Made by a program: the position numbers and the translations under genes
Origin: Lachnospiraceae bacterium
GTDB lineage: Bacteria > Bacillota > Clostridia > Lachnospirales > Lachnospiraceae
Direction of reading: 5' to 3'
NCBI GenBank assembly: GCA_017476665.1
Contig: JAFUZJ010000030.1
Span: forward strand, 1-64,000
DNA: 64,000 nucleotides
In this document: positions 24,582 through 31,639 of the stretch, in pieces
How positions within the stretch are numbered: the first letter of the stretch is position 1
Layout: each line of letters opens with the position of its first letter
Notes under the pieces: generated by a model
Told to the model about the DNA's origin: nothing
The model's input: the letters and a program-made list of their open reading frames with translations, nothing else
The model's database searches: none

Positions 24582-27356
24582 ATGAAGGAGCGGTATCATA
24601 TTTCAGGGATGACCTGCTCAGCCTGTTCTTCCCATGTGGAGAAGGCGGCAAGTAAACTGGACGGGGTGGAAAAGGCATCCGTCAATCTGTTGACGGAAAC
24701 CATGGATATCACCTATGACGAGAATCTATTGCGGGAAGCGGACATTGTGCAGGCGGTGGTGAAGGCCGGATACGGCGCGGAAAAAATGAGCGGAGGGGCG
24801 TCCGGCGGAGCAGCCGACAGTGGTGCAACCTGCGGACAGACAAACAACAGCGTCAGGAAAAACGCGGCATCGGGCAGGGAGGAGCTATTGCGCAAAGCGC
24901 ATGATGAGAGCAGAGCCATGAAGCGGCGGTTGGGAATATCCATCGGATTTCTGATCCCGCTCATGTATGTGTCCATGCACCATATGATTCATGAATGGAC
25001 GGGAATTCCCGTACCGGCGTTTGTGACGGATTATCTGCACGGCAACGAAAACGCCATGATCTTTGCCATGACGCAGTTTTTGCTGGTGCTGCCCATCTTA
25101 TATATGAATCGGAAATTTTTTACAGTGGGTTTTCGGACCCTTGCCCATCTGTCGCCGAATATGGACAGTCTGATCGCAGTGGGAGCTTCCGCGTCCATGG
25201 GATACGGCATCTTTGCCATGTATCGGATCGCCTATGGACTGGGGCATGGCGCTATGAATGTGGTGGAGCATTATGCTCATGACCTGTATTTTGAGTCGGC
25301 GGGCATGATCCTAACATTGATCACAGTGGGAAAATATCTGGAGAGTCGTTCCAAGGGCAAGACCAGTGAGGCCATCACGAAGCTGATGGACCTTTCGCCC
25401 AAGACGGCAATCCGCCTGAAGGCGGACGGCACAGAGGAGGAAGTGCCTACGGAAGCATTGGCGGCGGGAGATGTTTTCCTGGTGAAGCCGGGGAGCCTGA
25501 TCCCTGTGGACGGTGTCGTGCTGGAGGGCAATTCCAGTGTGGATGAAGCTGCGATCACGGGGGAGAGCGTTCCCGTGGAGAAGCAGACGGGAGACAAAGT
25601 GGTTTCCGCGACCATGAATAAAGCAGGTTTCTTAAAATGCCTTGCCGAGCGCGTGGGGGATGACACGACTCTGGCACAGATCATCCGCCTGGTGGAGGAG
25701 GCTTCGGGAAGCAAAGCACCGATTGCACAGCTTGCGGACAAAGTGGCAGGCGTGTTTGTGCCTGTGGTCATGGGAATTTCCCTCATGACACTGATCGGCT
25801 GGCTGATTGCCGGGGCGGATGCGGAGTTTGCCATCTCCACTGCTATCGCGGTGCTGGTGATCTCCTGTCCCTGTGCGTTGGGACTGGCTACACCTGTAGC
25901 AATCATGGTAGGCACAGGTGTGGGAGCAAACCACGGTATTCTCATCAAATCCGGTGAAGCGCTGCAGACGGCACGGGATGTGGATACGGTGGTGCTGGAT
26001 AAGACAGGTACCATCACCGAAGGAAAGCTGAAAGTGATGAGTCAGGGAAGCTATGTGCCGGGTTTGAGCCTTGCGACACTTCTTGCCGTGGCAGCGGCAT
26101 TGGAACAAAAGAGTGAACATCCGCTGGCGGAAGCTGTGGTAAAAGAAGCTGAGAAACTGGGCTGCCCGAAGATTGCAGTGAATGATTTTCAGGCGGTGTT
26201 TGGCAGAGGCGTGGAAGGCGTGATCGCACAGGATGTATGCGTCGCAGATCCGGATCTGACAGACGGGCCTGTGGCGACAGTAAATTTGGATCATGCCTCC
26301 GGACAGCAAAAGATAAAGATGCCGGAGGCGCAATGTATCCGGTCAGGCAGCAAAATCTATGTGGGCAATCAGGCTTACCTGAAAGAAAAACACATAGGAA
26401 ATGCAGATTCAGAGCAGATCACACAGGCACTGAACGAGTTGGCGGATGAGGGGCAGACGCCGCTTCTGGTGGCGGATGCAAAACAGGTACTGGGCATCAT
26501 AGGAGTGGCGGATGGGGTCAGAGGCAGTTCGCTGGCGGCAATCCGGGCGTGGCACAAAATGGGAATATCCGTGGTCATGCTTACCGGGGACAATAAACGG
26601 ACGGCGGAGGCTGTGCGCAGACGGCTGGGTCTGTCACAGGTGATCGCGGAGGTGCTGCCCCAGGACAAAGAGCAGGAGATCCGAAAACTTCAGGCGGCAG
26701 GTTGTAAAGTGGCGATGGTGGGTGACGGGATCAATGACGCGCCGGCACTGGTGGCTGCAGATGTGGGAATTGCGATCGGTGCAGGGACCGATGTGGCGAT
26801 TGAGAGCGCGGATATTGTGCTGATGAAGAGTGATCTGCGGGATGCGGTGACCGCCATGCAGCTCAGTCGGGCAGTGATCCGCAATATCAAGCAGAATCTG
26901 TTCTGGGCCTTTTTCTACAATTGTATCGGAATCCCTCTGGCAGCAGGGCTTTTGTATCCGGCATTTGGACTGCGGCTGACGCCCATGTTTGGCGCGGCGG
27001 CCATGAGTATGAGCAGCATTTTTGTGGTAACCAATGCGCTGCGACTCAGGCGTTTCAGAAGTGCATTCAGGCAGACTGGACAAAAAACAGTGCCGGAGAC
27101 AGAAAAGGAAATGATAACAAATAATAACATACAAGGAGGAACAAACATGAAAAAAGTGATCACAGTGGAAGGAATGATGTGCCAGCATTGTACCGGCAGA
27201 GTGCAGAAAGCGCTGGAGGGCGTGGAAGGTGTGACGAGTGTAGCTATGAGCCTAGAGGACAAGACCGCGACCGTGGAACTTTCCGGTGATGTGGCGGATG
27301 ACGCGTTGAAGGCAGTCATTGTGGATGCCGGGTATGAAGTGACGCAGATCGCGTAA
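24582..27356 (+). CDS. copA: Cu(I)-exporting P1B-type ATPase with C-terminal CopZ domain
   Basis: 924 residues from ATG 24582 (GGGAG at 24569). Order: N-terminal heavy-metal-associated domain with GMTCSACSSHV; a linker rich in Gly/Ser; eight membrane segments including the CPC metal-transport motif (ISCPCALGLATP); actuator motif TGES; phosphorylation motif DKTGTITEG; a nucleotide domain with a ~40-residue insertion; and GDGINDAPAL. After the last membrane segment a short linker leads to a second metal-binding domain, GMMCQHCTGRV, residues 856-924. This last domain is like free CopZ chaperones and is preceded by its own ribosome binding site and ATG at 27147 in the same frame. Pumps Cu(I) out of the cell. 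Regulated by CsoR. Confidence 0.94.
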   Translation: MKERYHISGMTCSACSSHVEKAASKLDGVEKASVNLLTETMDITYDENLLREADIVQAVVKAGYGAEKMSGGASGGAADSGATCGQTNNSVRKNAASGREELLRKAHDESRAMKRRLGISIGFLIPLMYVSMHHMIHEWTGIPVPAFVTDYLHGNENAMIFAMTQFLLVLPILYMNRKFFTVGFRTLAHLSPNMDSLIAVGASASMGYGIFAMYRIAYGLGHGAMNVVEHYAHDLYFESAGMILTLITVGKYLESRSKGKTSEAITKLMDLSPKTAIRLKADGTEEEVPTEALAAGDVFLVKPGSLIPVDGVVLEGNSSVDEAAITGESVPVEKQTGDKVVSATMNKAGFLKCLAERVGDDTTLAQIIRLVEEASGSKAPIAQLADKVAGVFVPVVMGISLMTLIGWLIAGADAEFAISTAIAVLVISCPCALGLATPVAIMVGTGVGANHGILIKSGEALQTARDVDTVVLDKTGTITEGKLKVMSQGSYVPGLSLATLLAVAAALEQKSEHPLAEAVVKEAEKLGCPKIAVNDFQAVFGRGVEGVIAQDVCVADPDLTDGPVATVNLDHASGQQKIKMPEAQCIRSGSKIYVGNQAYLKEKHIGNADSEQITQALNELADEGQTPLLVADAKQVLGIIGVADGVRGSSLAAIRAWHKMGISVVMLTGDNKRTAEAVRRRLGLSQVIAEVLPQDKEQEIRKLQAAGCKVAMVGDGINDAPALVAADVGIAIGAGTDVAIESADIVLMKSDLRDAVTAMQLSRAVIRNIKQNLFWAFFYNCIGIPLAAGLLYPAFGLRLTPMFGAAAMSMSSIFVVTNALRLRRFRSAFRQTGQKTVPETEKEMITNNNIQGGTNMKKVITVEGMMCQHCTGRVQKALEGVEGVTSVAMSLEDKTATVELSGDVADDALKAVIVDAGYEVTQIA
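27147..27356 (+). other. copZ: Internal in-frame start able to make a free CopZ-like chaperone
   Basis: AAGGAGG (27133-27139) sits seven bases before ATG 27147 in frame with copA. Starting here would make a 69-residue protein, MKKVITVEGMMCQHCTGRVQ and onward, the exact size and shape of a CopZ copper chaperone. No stop codon separates it from copA, so it is also the C-terminal domain of the ATPase. The Gly-Gly-Thr in the linker is simply the translated Shine-Dalgarno sequence, which suggests an ancestral separate gene that became fused. Independent initiation is inferred. Confidence 0.6.
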
Positions 27357-27381
27357 TCACATAGGGTATAGCTTTTAGAGG

Positions 27382-27416
27382 GTAATCCGCCGGGGAGTAT
27401 TGGCGGATTACTTTTT
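27382..27416 (+). terminator. Rho-independent terminator after copA
   Basis: Perfect 10-base stem GTAATCCGCC (27382-27391) with GGCGGATTAC (27402-27411), then TTTTT. Ends the csoR-copA operon. Between it and the left inversion site are about 75 AT-rich bases with a weak extended -10 (TGGTATTAT at 27457) and no gene. Confidence 0.88.
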
Positions 27417-27491
27417 GAACAGTTTAAATTAGAATATCAAAAAGAGTATTGGTACTGGTATTATAGATCAAAGTGTGGGAATAATAGAAAA

Positions 27492-27518
27492 TGCAACATT
27501 CTGTAATAGAATGTTGCA
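27492..27518. repeat. Left inversion site
   Basis: TGCAACA (27492-27498), 13-base core, TGTTGCA (27512-27518). The outer symmetry extends to a perfect 14-base stem (27489-27502 with 27508-27521). Read on the minus strand it matches the right site at 25 of 27 positions; the two differences are near one end of the core. Short inverted arms around a small core are the usual form of a tyrosine-recombinase crossover site. Followed by T residues, it could also act as a weak terminator. Confidence 0.75.
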
Positions 27519-27536
27519 TTTTTGTCTTCATAGATA

Positions 27537-27563
27537 GTATCGGTTATTATCCAAAATACTTTA
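27537..27563 (-). promoter_or_regulatory. Sigma-D/sigma-28 type flagellar promoter inside the invertible segment
   Basis: On the minus strand TAAAGTAT-N11-ACCGATAC. This matches the sigma-28 consensus TAAAGTTT-N11-GCCGATAA at 7 of 8 and 6 of 8 positions with exactly the right spacing (equivalently TAAA-N15-NCCGATA for Bacillus sigma-D). The predicted start is near 27530, 12 bases from the left inversion site. In this orientation it reads out leftward, antisense to the end of copA. Nothing on that side is flagellar, whereas csrA and flagellin lie at the other end of the segment. Confidence 0.65.
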
Positions 27564-27658
27564 GCTTTATTTCAAAAAATCTGTGAATTCTCCAACTGAA
27601 CTAATTATATAATACTTTTGGATAAAAGGCAATGAAAATTTGATGAAAATTACACGAA

Positions 27659-28237
27659 TCATATCTTAATATTCTTATACACGTCATCCTTATCGTCTTG
27701 TTCAATGCCCAGATAGCGTTTAGTAATCTGATACGTGGAATGGTTATAAATGGTCATTAAAAGCGCTGGCGGGGTGCCCTGCTTCCAGGCATAGTATCCA
27801 AATGTTTTACGCAGGGAATGACAGCTGATATGTTTATCCATGCCGGCATATTCCGCCGCCTCTTTGATAATCCGATAGGCCTGATAGCGGCTTAGTGGAT
27901 TGCCTTGTTGCCCTCTGCTCTCAAAAATCCATGATGTTTCGGTTTGTTTGTCAAATGCTATATAGGTGTGCAAGGCATCCTGAATAGCATCATTGATATA
28001 AACTTGATTTTTCTTGCCCGTCTTTTGTTCCCGCACAGTCATGTGGGTATGAAATTTCTTTTGACTAAAATCAAATACATCTCCGCAGGTCAGGCACAGA
28101 ATATCGGAAATCCGCAAAGCAGTGTTCAATCCAATGATGATCAGTGCATAATTGCGTGGATGTGGTTTAATGGTGCGGTAATAGTTTTTGAAGTTTTTCA
28201 GTTTATCGGTATCTCTGATCGGTTGTGTAGTACTCAT
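27659..28237 (-). CDS. FimB/FimE-sized tyrosine recombinase
   Basis: 192 residues, essentially only the catalytic domain, the size of FimB/FimE and clostridial invertases rather than of phage integrases, which carry N-terminal arm-binding domains. The catalytic residues are in place: Arg in ALRISDIL, HSLRKT (His-x-x-Arg), His in IYNHSTYQITKRYLGI and the nucleophilic Tyr in KRYLGI. It is read leftward and lies wholly between the two inverted sites. A Shine-Dalgarno GGGG precedes the ATG. A possible -10 (TGTAAT, minus strand, 28276-28281) lies within the right site core with a weak -35 TTGTGT outside the segment. If this is its promoter, inversion would exchange the -35 and change recombinase expression. 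Confidence 0.9.
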   Translation of the reverse strand: MSTTQPIRDTDKLKNFKNYYRTIKPHPRNYALIIIGLNTALRISDILCLTCGDVFDFSQKKFHTHMTVREQKTGKKNQVYINDAIQDALHTYIAFDKQTETSWIFESRGQQGNPLSRYQAYRIIKEAAEYAGMDKHISCHSLRKTFGYYAWKQGTPPALLMTIYNHSTYQITKRYLGIEQDDKDDVYKNIKI

Positions 28238-28264
28238 ATCTTTTCCCCTTTTCCATTTTATTTT

Positions 28265-28291
28265 TGCAACATTCTATTACAAATTGTTGCA
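28265..28291. repeat. Right inversion site
   Basis: TGCAACA (28265-28271), 13-base core TTCTATTACAAAT, TGTTGCA (28285-28291). The 17 bases TGCAACATTCTATTACA occur in exact reverse complement at the left site (27502-27518). It lies 58 bases before the csrA ATG and 27 bases upstream of the recombinase start. Confidence 0.75.
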
Positions 28292-28349
28292 CTTAAAAAC
28301 ACAAGTGTAAATAGCAAGGAAGCTGAAAGGCGGCAAGGAGGTTGAGAAT

Positions 28350-28661
28350 ATGCTTAGACTTACAGTGAGTGCAGAGGAATATCTGATGATCGGCGATGAT
28401 ATCAAGATCGTTTTTCTGGGAGGGACGAAGAACCATCAGCGGATTATGATCGACGCGCCGAAAGATGTAAATATTGCGCGCAGCAAGGCGATGGCGAATC
28501 GGCTGGATGATCCGGAGGAGATCGCGAAGATGCCGCAGTATTACGCAGAGCCGGAGCATCCGGAGAAGTATTTTCGGGAGCAATATCTTCCCAAAGAACT
28601 TGCCGGGAAAAAGCTCAAGGGAAACATTGTCATCACCAAAGGGAATCTGGAGGAACGATAG
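28350..28661 (+). CDS. csrA: CsrA-like RNA-binding regulator with C-terminal extension
   Basis: 103 residues; usual CsrA is 60-75. The first 50 residues align with CsrA: MLRLTVSAEEYLMIGDDIKI (compare MLxLTRKxGExIxIGDxI), IDAPKDVNIARSK near residue 38 with the RNA-contacting Arg kept. The other RNA-contacting residue, Arg6 in most CsrA, is Val here. Residues 51-103 (ending KGNIVITKGNLEER) are an extension I do not recognise. In Bacillus, CsrA blocks translation of flagellin mRNA and is itself held by FliW. Here it is directly upstream of flagellin, whose leader has a CsrA-type hairpin. Shine-Dalgarno AAGGAGG at 28335. No convincing promoter lies between the right inversion site and this gene in the present orientation. 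Confidence 0.8.
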   Translation: MLRLTVSAEEYLMIGDDIKIVFLGGTKNHQRIMIDAPKDVNIARSKAMANRLDDPEEIAKMPQYYAEPEHPEKYFREQYLPKELAGKKLKGNIVITKGNLEER

Positions 28662-28736
28662 GCACCAAAATAAGGTAATAATTGTCCCGGAAACAAATGT
28701 CAAGGGCCCGACAAGAGTGGTACGGAACACTTATTA

Positions 28737-28762
28737 TAAAAAACAATTCACTCTGCCGAAAG
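28737..28762 (+). promoter_or_regulatory. Sigma-D/sigma-28 type promoter of flagellin
   Basis: TAAA (28737-28740), 14-base spacer, GCCGAAAG (28755-28762); compare TAAA-N15-GCCGATAT. The spacer is one base short of the optimum. Gives a leader of about 45 bases before the flagellin ATG. The stretch from the end of csrA to this promoter has no terminator, so read-through from csrA is possible. Confidence 0.6.
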
Positions 28763-28773
28763 GCAGCAACTGA

Positions 28774-28789
28774 CGCAAACGGATTTGCG
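28774..28789 (+). promoter_or_regulatory. CsrA-binding hairpin in flagellin leader
   Basis: CGCAAA-CGGA-TTTGCG: a perfect six-base stem presenting GGA in a four-base loop, the classic CsrA recognition shape. A second GGA is in the Shine-Dalgarno AGGAGG (28801-28806), 21 bases further on. A CsrA dimer bridging the two would cover the ribosome binding site, as in the Bacillus hag leader. Binding is inferred. Confidence 0.7.
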
Positions 28790-28813
28790 CAGGTAAAACA
28801 AGGAGGTAAAACT

Positions 28814-30106
28814 ATGGTAGTACAACACAATTTAACAGCAATGAACTCTAACAGAATGCTTGGCTTAACCGCGGCCTCACAGTCCAAATCAACTGAAAAA
28901 CTTTCTTCCGGTTACAAGATTAACCGTGCGGCGGATGACGCGGCAGGTCTGTCCATTTCCGAGAAGATGAGAAGACAGATCAGAGGTCTGACTCAGGCTT
29001 CCCTGAACGCACAGGACGGTATTTCCGCAGTGCAGACCGCAGAGGGCGCGCTGAATGAAGTGCATGACATGCTTCAGAGAATGGATGAGCTTGCAACCAA
29101 GGCTGCAAACGGTACTCTGACAGATGACGACCGTCAGGCTGTACAGAAGGAGATCGATCAGTTGGTAACCGAGATCGACCGTGTTTCTGAGACAACGACC
29201 TTTAACGAGCTTCAGCTTTTGAAGGGCGGAAAAGCAGAGGATGCGGCTGGAACAGAGGAGACAGTTGGAACAGAGGAGACAGCTGGAACAGAGGATGCGG
29301 CTGGAGCAGGTGACCCTCCTGCAACTTTAACAGCAACTGCTACCGCTAGTGACGGCTTAACAGTTGACGTTACAGAGGGTTATAATACGGCTGGGAGTTA
29401 TAAGTATTTCGCGGCAGATGCTGATGGCAGTGTAGACGGTGCAGCCCATGAGGCTGGATGGTATGCTGCGGATGTTGACTTTGAAAATGATGATGCAGAA
29501 ACGTTAGCTGCAAAGACGGGACTGCCCAGTGGAATCTCAGTAAGTGATGGTACTCCGCAGGCGAATGATACTATTACTGTCACCGCAGCAACTCCTGCTG
29601 CGGACGGCGGTGAAACAGAAGGAGCCGGTGAAACAGGAGGAACCGGTGAAACGGCAGAAACTTCCAAAGATGCTGCAGGCTCAACTGCGGCTCCGGCGTT
29701 AAAGTTCTCCCTGCATGTTGGTTCTGAGGTCGGCGATGAGAACAAGATCACTGTAGAAATCAAGGCAATGTCAGCAGCCGGAATCGGCATTGATAAGCTG
29801 AAAGGCGATGGCGTGATGACACAGGATGATGCTACAGCTGCAATCGATACCATCAAGAACGCAATCAAGGAAGTTTCCGCACAGCGTTCTGAGCTCGGTG
29901 CAGTACAGAACCGTCTGGAGCACACCATCAACAATCTGGACAACGTGGTTGAGAATACCACTGCGGCAGAGAGCCAGATCCGTGATACCGATATGGCAAC
30001 CGAGATGGTTAAGTTCTCCAACAATAACATTCTGGCTCAGGCAGGTCAGTCCATGCTGGCACAGGCCAACCAGTCCAATCAGGGTGTTCTGTCCTTGCTC
30101 GGATAA
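28814..30106 (+). CDS. fliC: Flagellin
   Basis: 430 residues from ATG 28814, seven bases after AGGAGG. The N-terminal D0/D1 region (about 1-137) is strongly conserved: MVVQHNLTAMNSNRML, LSSGYKINRAADDAAGLSIS, and LQRMDELATKAANGT, the area recognised by TLR5 in many flagellins. The C-terminal D1/D0 region (about 325-430) ends DTDMATEMVKFSNNNILAQA and QSNQGVLSLLG. Between them is a variable domain of about 185 residues, low in complexity, acidic and rich in Gly, Thr, Glu and Ala, with short repeats at both of its edges. There is no signal peptide; export is by the flagellar type III system. Regulation likely combines a sigma-D promoter, CsrA and the adjacent inversion switch. Confidence 0.97.
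   Translation: MVVQHNLTAMNSNRMLGLTAASQSKSTEKLSSGYKINRAADDAAGLSISEKMRRQIRGLTQASLNAQDGISAVQTAEGALNEVHDMLQRMDELATKAANGTLTDDDRQAVQKEIDQLVTEIDRVSETTTFNELQLLKGGKAEDAAGTEETVGTEETAGTEDAAGAGDPPATLTATATASDGLTVDVTEGYNTAGSYKYFAADADGSVDGAAHEAGWYAADVDFENDDAETLAAKTGLPSGISVSDGTPQANDTITVTAATPAADGGETEGAGETGGTGETAETSKDAAGSTAAPALKFSLHVGSEVGDENKITVEIKAMSAAGIGIDKLKGDGVMTQDDATAAIDTIKNAIKEVSAQRSELGAVQNRLEHTINNLDNVVENTTAAESQIRDTDMATEMVKFSNNNILAQAGQSMLAQANQSNQGVLSLLG
29246..29310 (+). repeat. 18-base tandem repeat in flagellin variable region
   Basis: Three copies of an 18-base unit (GCTGGAACAGAGGAGACA and close variants) and part of a fourth, encoding AGTEET, VGTEET, AGTEDA, AGAGD. Being a multiple of three, copy-number change would keep the frame. 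A second Glu/Gly/Thr-rich stretch is at about 29610-29665. Confidence 0.8.
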
Positions 30107-30134
30107 TGTTAGAGTATTGTATGACTACCAAAGG

Positions 30135-30166
30135 AAAAGGGATTGGCTTGTGCCAGTCCCTTTTTT
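30135..30166 (+). terminator. Rho-independent terminator after flagellin
   Basis: AAAAGGGATTGGC pairs with GCCAGTCCCTTTT around a short loop and runs into six T residues. Confidence 0.88.
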
Positions 30167-30279
30167 GTGAGGCAATTTTATTATCTATCAGAAAAGATTC
30201 ATTATTTACGGTGCATGAAAGATAGGTTAAGCATAGTATCATACAGCTAATGCGAGTTGGTTGAAAATGCCGGAACATC

Positions 30280-30309
30280 TTGACAAATGATAAAGCTATT
30301 GCGTATAAT
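30280..30309 (+). promoter_or_regulatory. Consensus promoter far upstream of the nuclease gene
   Basis: Perfect -35 TTGACA (30280-30285), 18-base spacer, perfect -10 TATAAT (30304-30309). The next gene starts 244 bases later. In between I see an 8-base inverted repeat, ATGCAAGC/GCTTGCAT (30402-30409 and 30421-30428), and no convincing gene. Either the nuclease has a long leader or an unrecognised small RNA or peptide is made. The rest of the 30167-30552 gap shows nothing further. Confidence 0.7.
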
Positions 30310-30552
30310 CATATTCAACAAAAGACGTACAAGTGAATGAGTTTTCAGTTTTCTATGGGTCAGATCGACCTTTTCCCTTATGTAAAAATATAAGTAAGCG
30401 AATGCAAGCAAAATTTACGAGCTTGCATATGAGACAGGGACAGAAATAAAGAGATGTTTTCTGAATGATCACGCAGGGTAGCCACACCCTCTGATAATTC
30501 GTCATTTTGTCTTGTGTTCTTTTGTAAAAAACATTATAATGGAGGTAGATAT

Positions 30553-31506
30553 ATGGCAAAGCAATTTATAGGCGAGGCAATCAAGAAATTTGAAGATTTG
30601 AATGTGATCGATAATTTCATGTTCAATGAGCTGGAGATGCAGGCGGATCAGGAAAAGGCGGAGCAGTTTGTCCGTATTCTTCTGGAAACGATTCTGCAGA
30701 AGAAGGTGACGGGGATCCGGATCTTTTCCCAGTTTATGGAGCAGGGGAGAACAAACTCTCTGCATGGCGTCCAGATGGATAGTTATATCGAGGCGTGTGT
30801 GGGAGAGGGAGAAGACGGGAAGACCATGATTCTTCCAATCAAACCGGAAGTGTTTGATATTGAGCCCAATACTTATGAGACGGACAGCGAAGAAAAGAGA
30901 ATGCGGTATTATAGGGCATTGATCGATACCAAGATTCTCGCTGCGGGAACCAGATATCAGGACATGAAAAATGTAACATTGATCATGATTTCGAATTATG
31001 ATCCGTTCAAGTGCGACCGTATGGTGTATACAATTGAGAATACATGCAGGGAAGAACCGAATTTAAAGTATGACGATGGTGTCAGAACGTTATTTTTGTA
31101 TGCTTATGGGCGAAAGGGTGCCGAGAACAACAGGGAGCTGGCAGATCTGCTTCGGTATATGACAGACAGCAGGCGGGAGAATGTGACCAATCCTAATATT
31201 GAATTTATTCAGGGGATGTTGGAGCAGATCAAGCGGAATGCAGAGATCGGGGTGAGGTATATGCAGAGTTGGGAGATCAGACAGAGATTTCATGATTTGG
31301 GTTATGATGAAGGCTATGACAGCGGCTATGATAGTGGCTATGACAAAGGTTATGATAAAGGTCACTGCCGGACATTAGTCGAAAGTGTAGAGAATGCGAG
31401 AGAGAATTTCCATATAGAATTGGAGGCTGCCTGTGAGGGGCTGGGGATCACTGTCGAGGAATATCAGGTAGCTAAGGAAGCATTAAAGAGCATTGAGGGA
31501 TCATGA
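30553..31506 (+). CDS. PD-(D/E)XK nuclease family (Rpn/transposase-like) protein
   Basis: 317 residues from ATG 30553, seven bases after GGAGG. It belongs to the PD-(D/E)XK group annotated as putative transposase or Rpn recombination-promoting nuclease: N-terminal NVIDNFMFNELE, then the nuclease core VQMDSYIEA with Asp, and VFDIEPN with the Asp-x-Glu pair, then a conserved YYRALIDTKILAAGTRYQDMKNV-type helix. The usual Gln after the DIE motif (DIEMQ) is Asn here. The C-terminal region carries five GYD repeats (GYDEGYDSGYDSGYDKGYDK), a known feature of these proteins in Lachnospiraceae. Family members promote RecA-independent recombination or horizontal transfer; role here unknown. No terminal repeats seen. 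Confidence 0.85.
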   Translation: MAKQFIGEAIKKFEDLNVIDNFMFNELEMQADQEKAEQFVRILLETILQKKVTGIRIFSQFMEQGRTNSLHGVQMDSYIEACVGEGEDGKTMILPIKPEVFDIEPNTYETDSEEKRMRYYRALIDTKILAAGTRYQDMKNVTLIMISNYDPFKCDRMVYTIENTCREEPNLKYDDGVRTLFLYAYGRKGAENNRELADLLRYMTDSRRENVTNPNIEFIQGMLEQIKRNAEIGVRYMQSWEIRQRFHDLGYDEGYDSGYDSGYDKGYDKGHCRTLVESVENARENFHIELEAACEGLGITVEEYQVAKEALKSIEGS

Positions 31507-31611
31507 GCAGATAAATGAATACTTGATAACCGGATTCCCTGTGCGGGATAAAAACAGATGATCACAAAACAGAGGTACCAATCATTTAACCGAAACTTTA
31601 TACATTTTTTA

Positions 31612-31639
31612 TTGAATTTCAGTGTCTGCGTGCTATATT
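31612..31639 (+). promoter_or_regulatory. Promoter of clpB
   Basis: -35 TTGAAT (31612-31617), 16-base spacer, -10 TATATT (31634-31639). Leaves a leader of about 140 bases before clpB; the rest of the leader holds only the ribosome binding site. Confidence 0.6.

Larger units (their letters stand above)
27492..28291. other. Putative invertible DNA segment (phase switch)
   Basis: An 800-base segment bounded by two inverted 27-base sites and containing one tyrosine recombinase gene and one outward-facing sigma-D-type promoter. In the written orientation the promoter points left, toward the 3' end of copA. If the segment inverts between the two sites, the promoter would lie at about 28220-28246 on the plus strand, roughly 100 bases before the csrA ATG, and would read into csrA and flagellin. 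The sites are inverted, not direct, which argues against an ordinary integrated element. Inversion itself is not shown by the sequence. Confidence 0.65.

Noticed and set aside
27492..28291. Prophage or integrative element remnant
   Set aside because: Attachment sites of such elements are direct repeats; these are inverted and the segment holds only the recombinase.
30333..30452. GTG-initiated frame of about 38 codons in the gap before the nuclease
   Set aside because: No ribosome binding site and no recognisable protein features.
30512..30540. TTGTGT-N17-TATAAT just before the nuclease gene
   Set aside because: A start here would fall after the GGAGG and leave the mRNA without a ribosome binding site; the consensus promoter at 30280 is better.
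30553..31506. Insertion sequence carrying the PD-(D/E)XK gene
   Set aside because: No terminal inverted repeats or target duplication were found around it.
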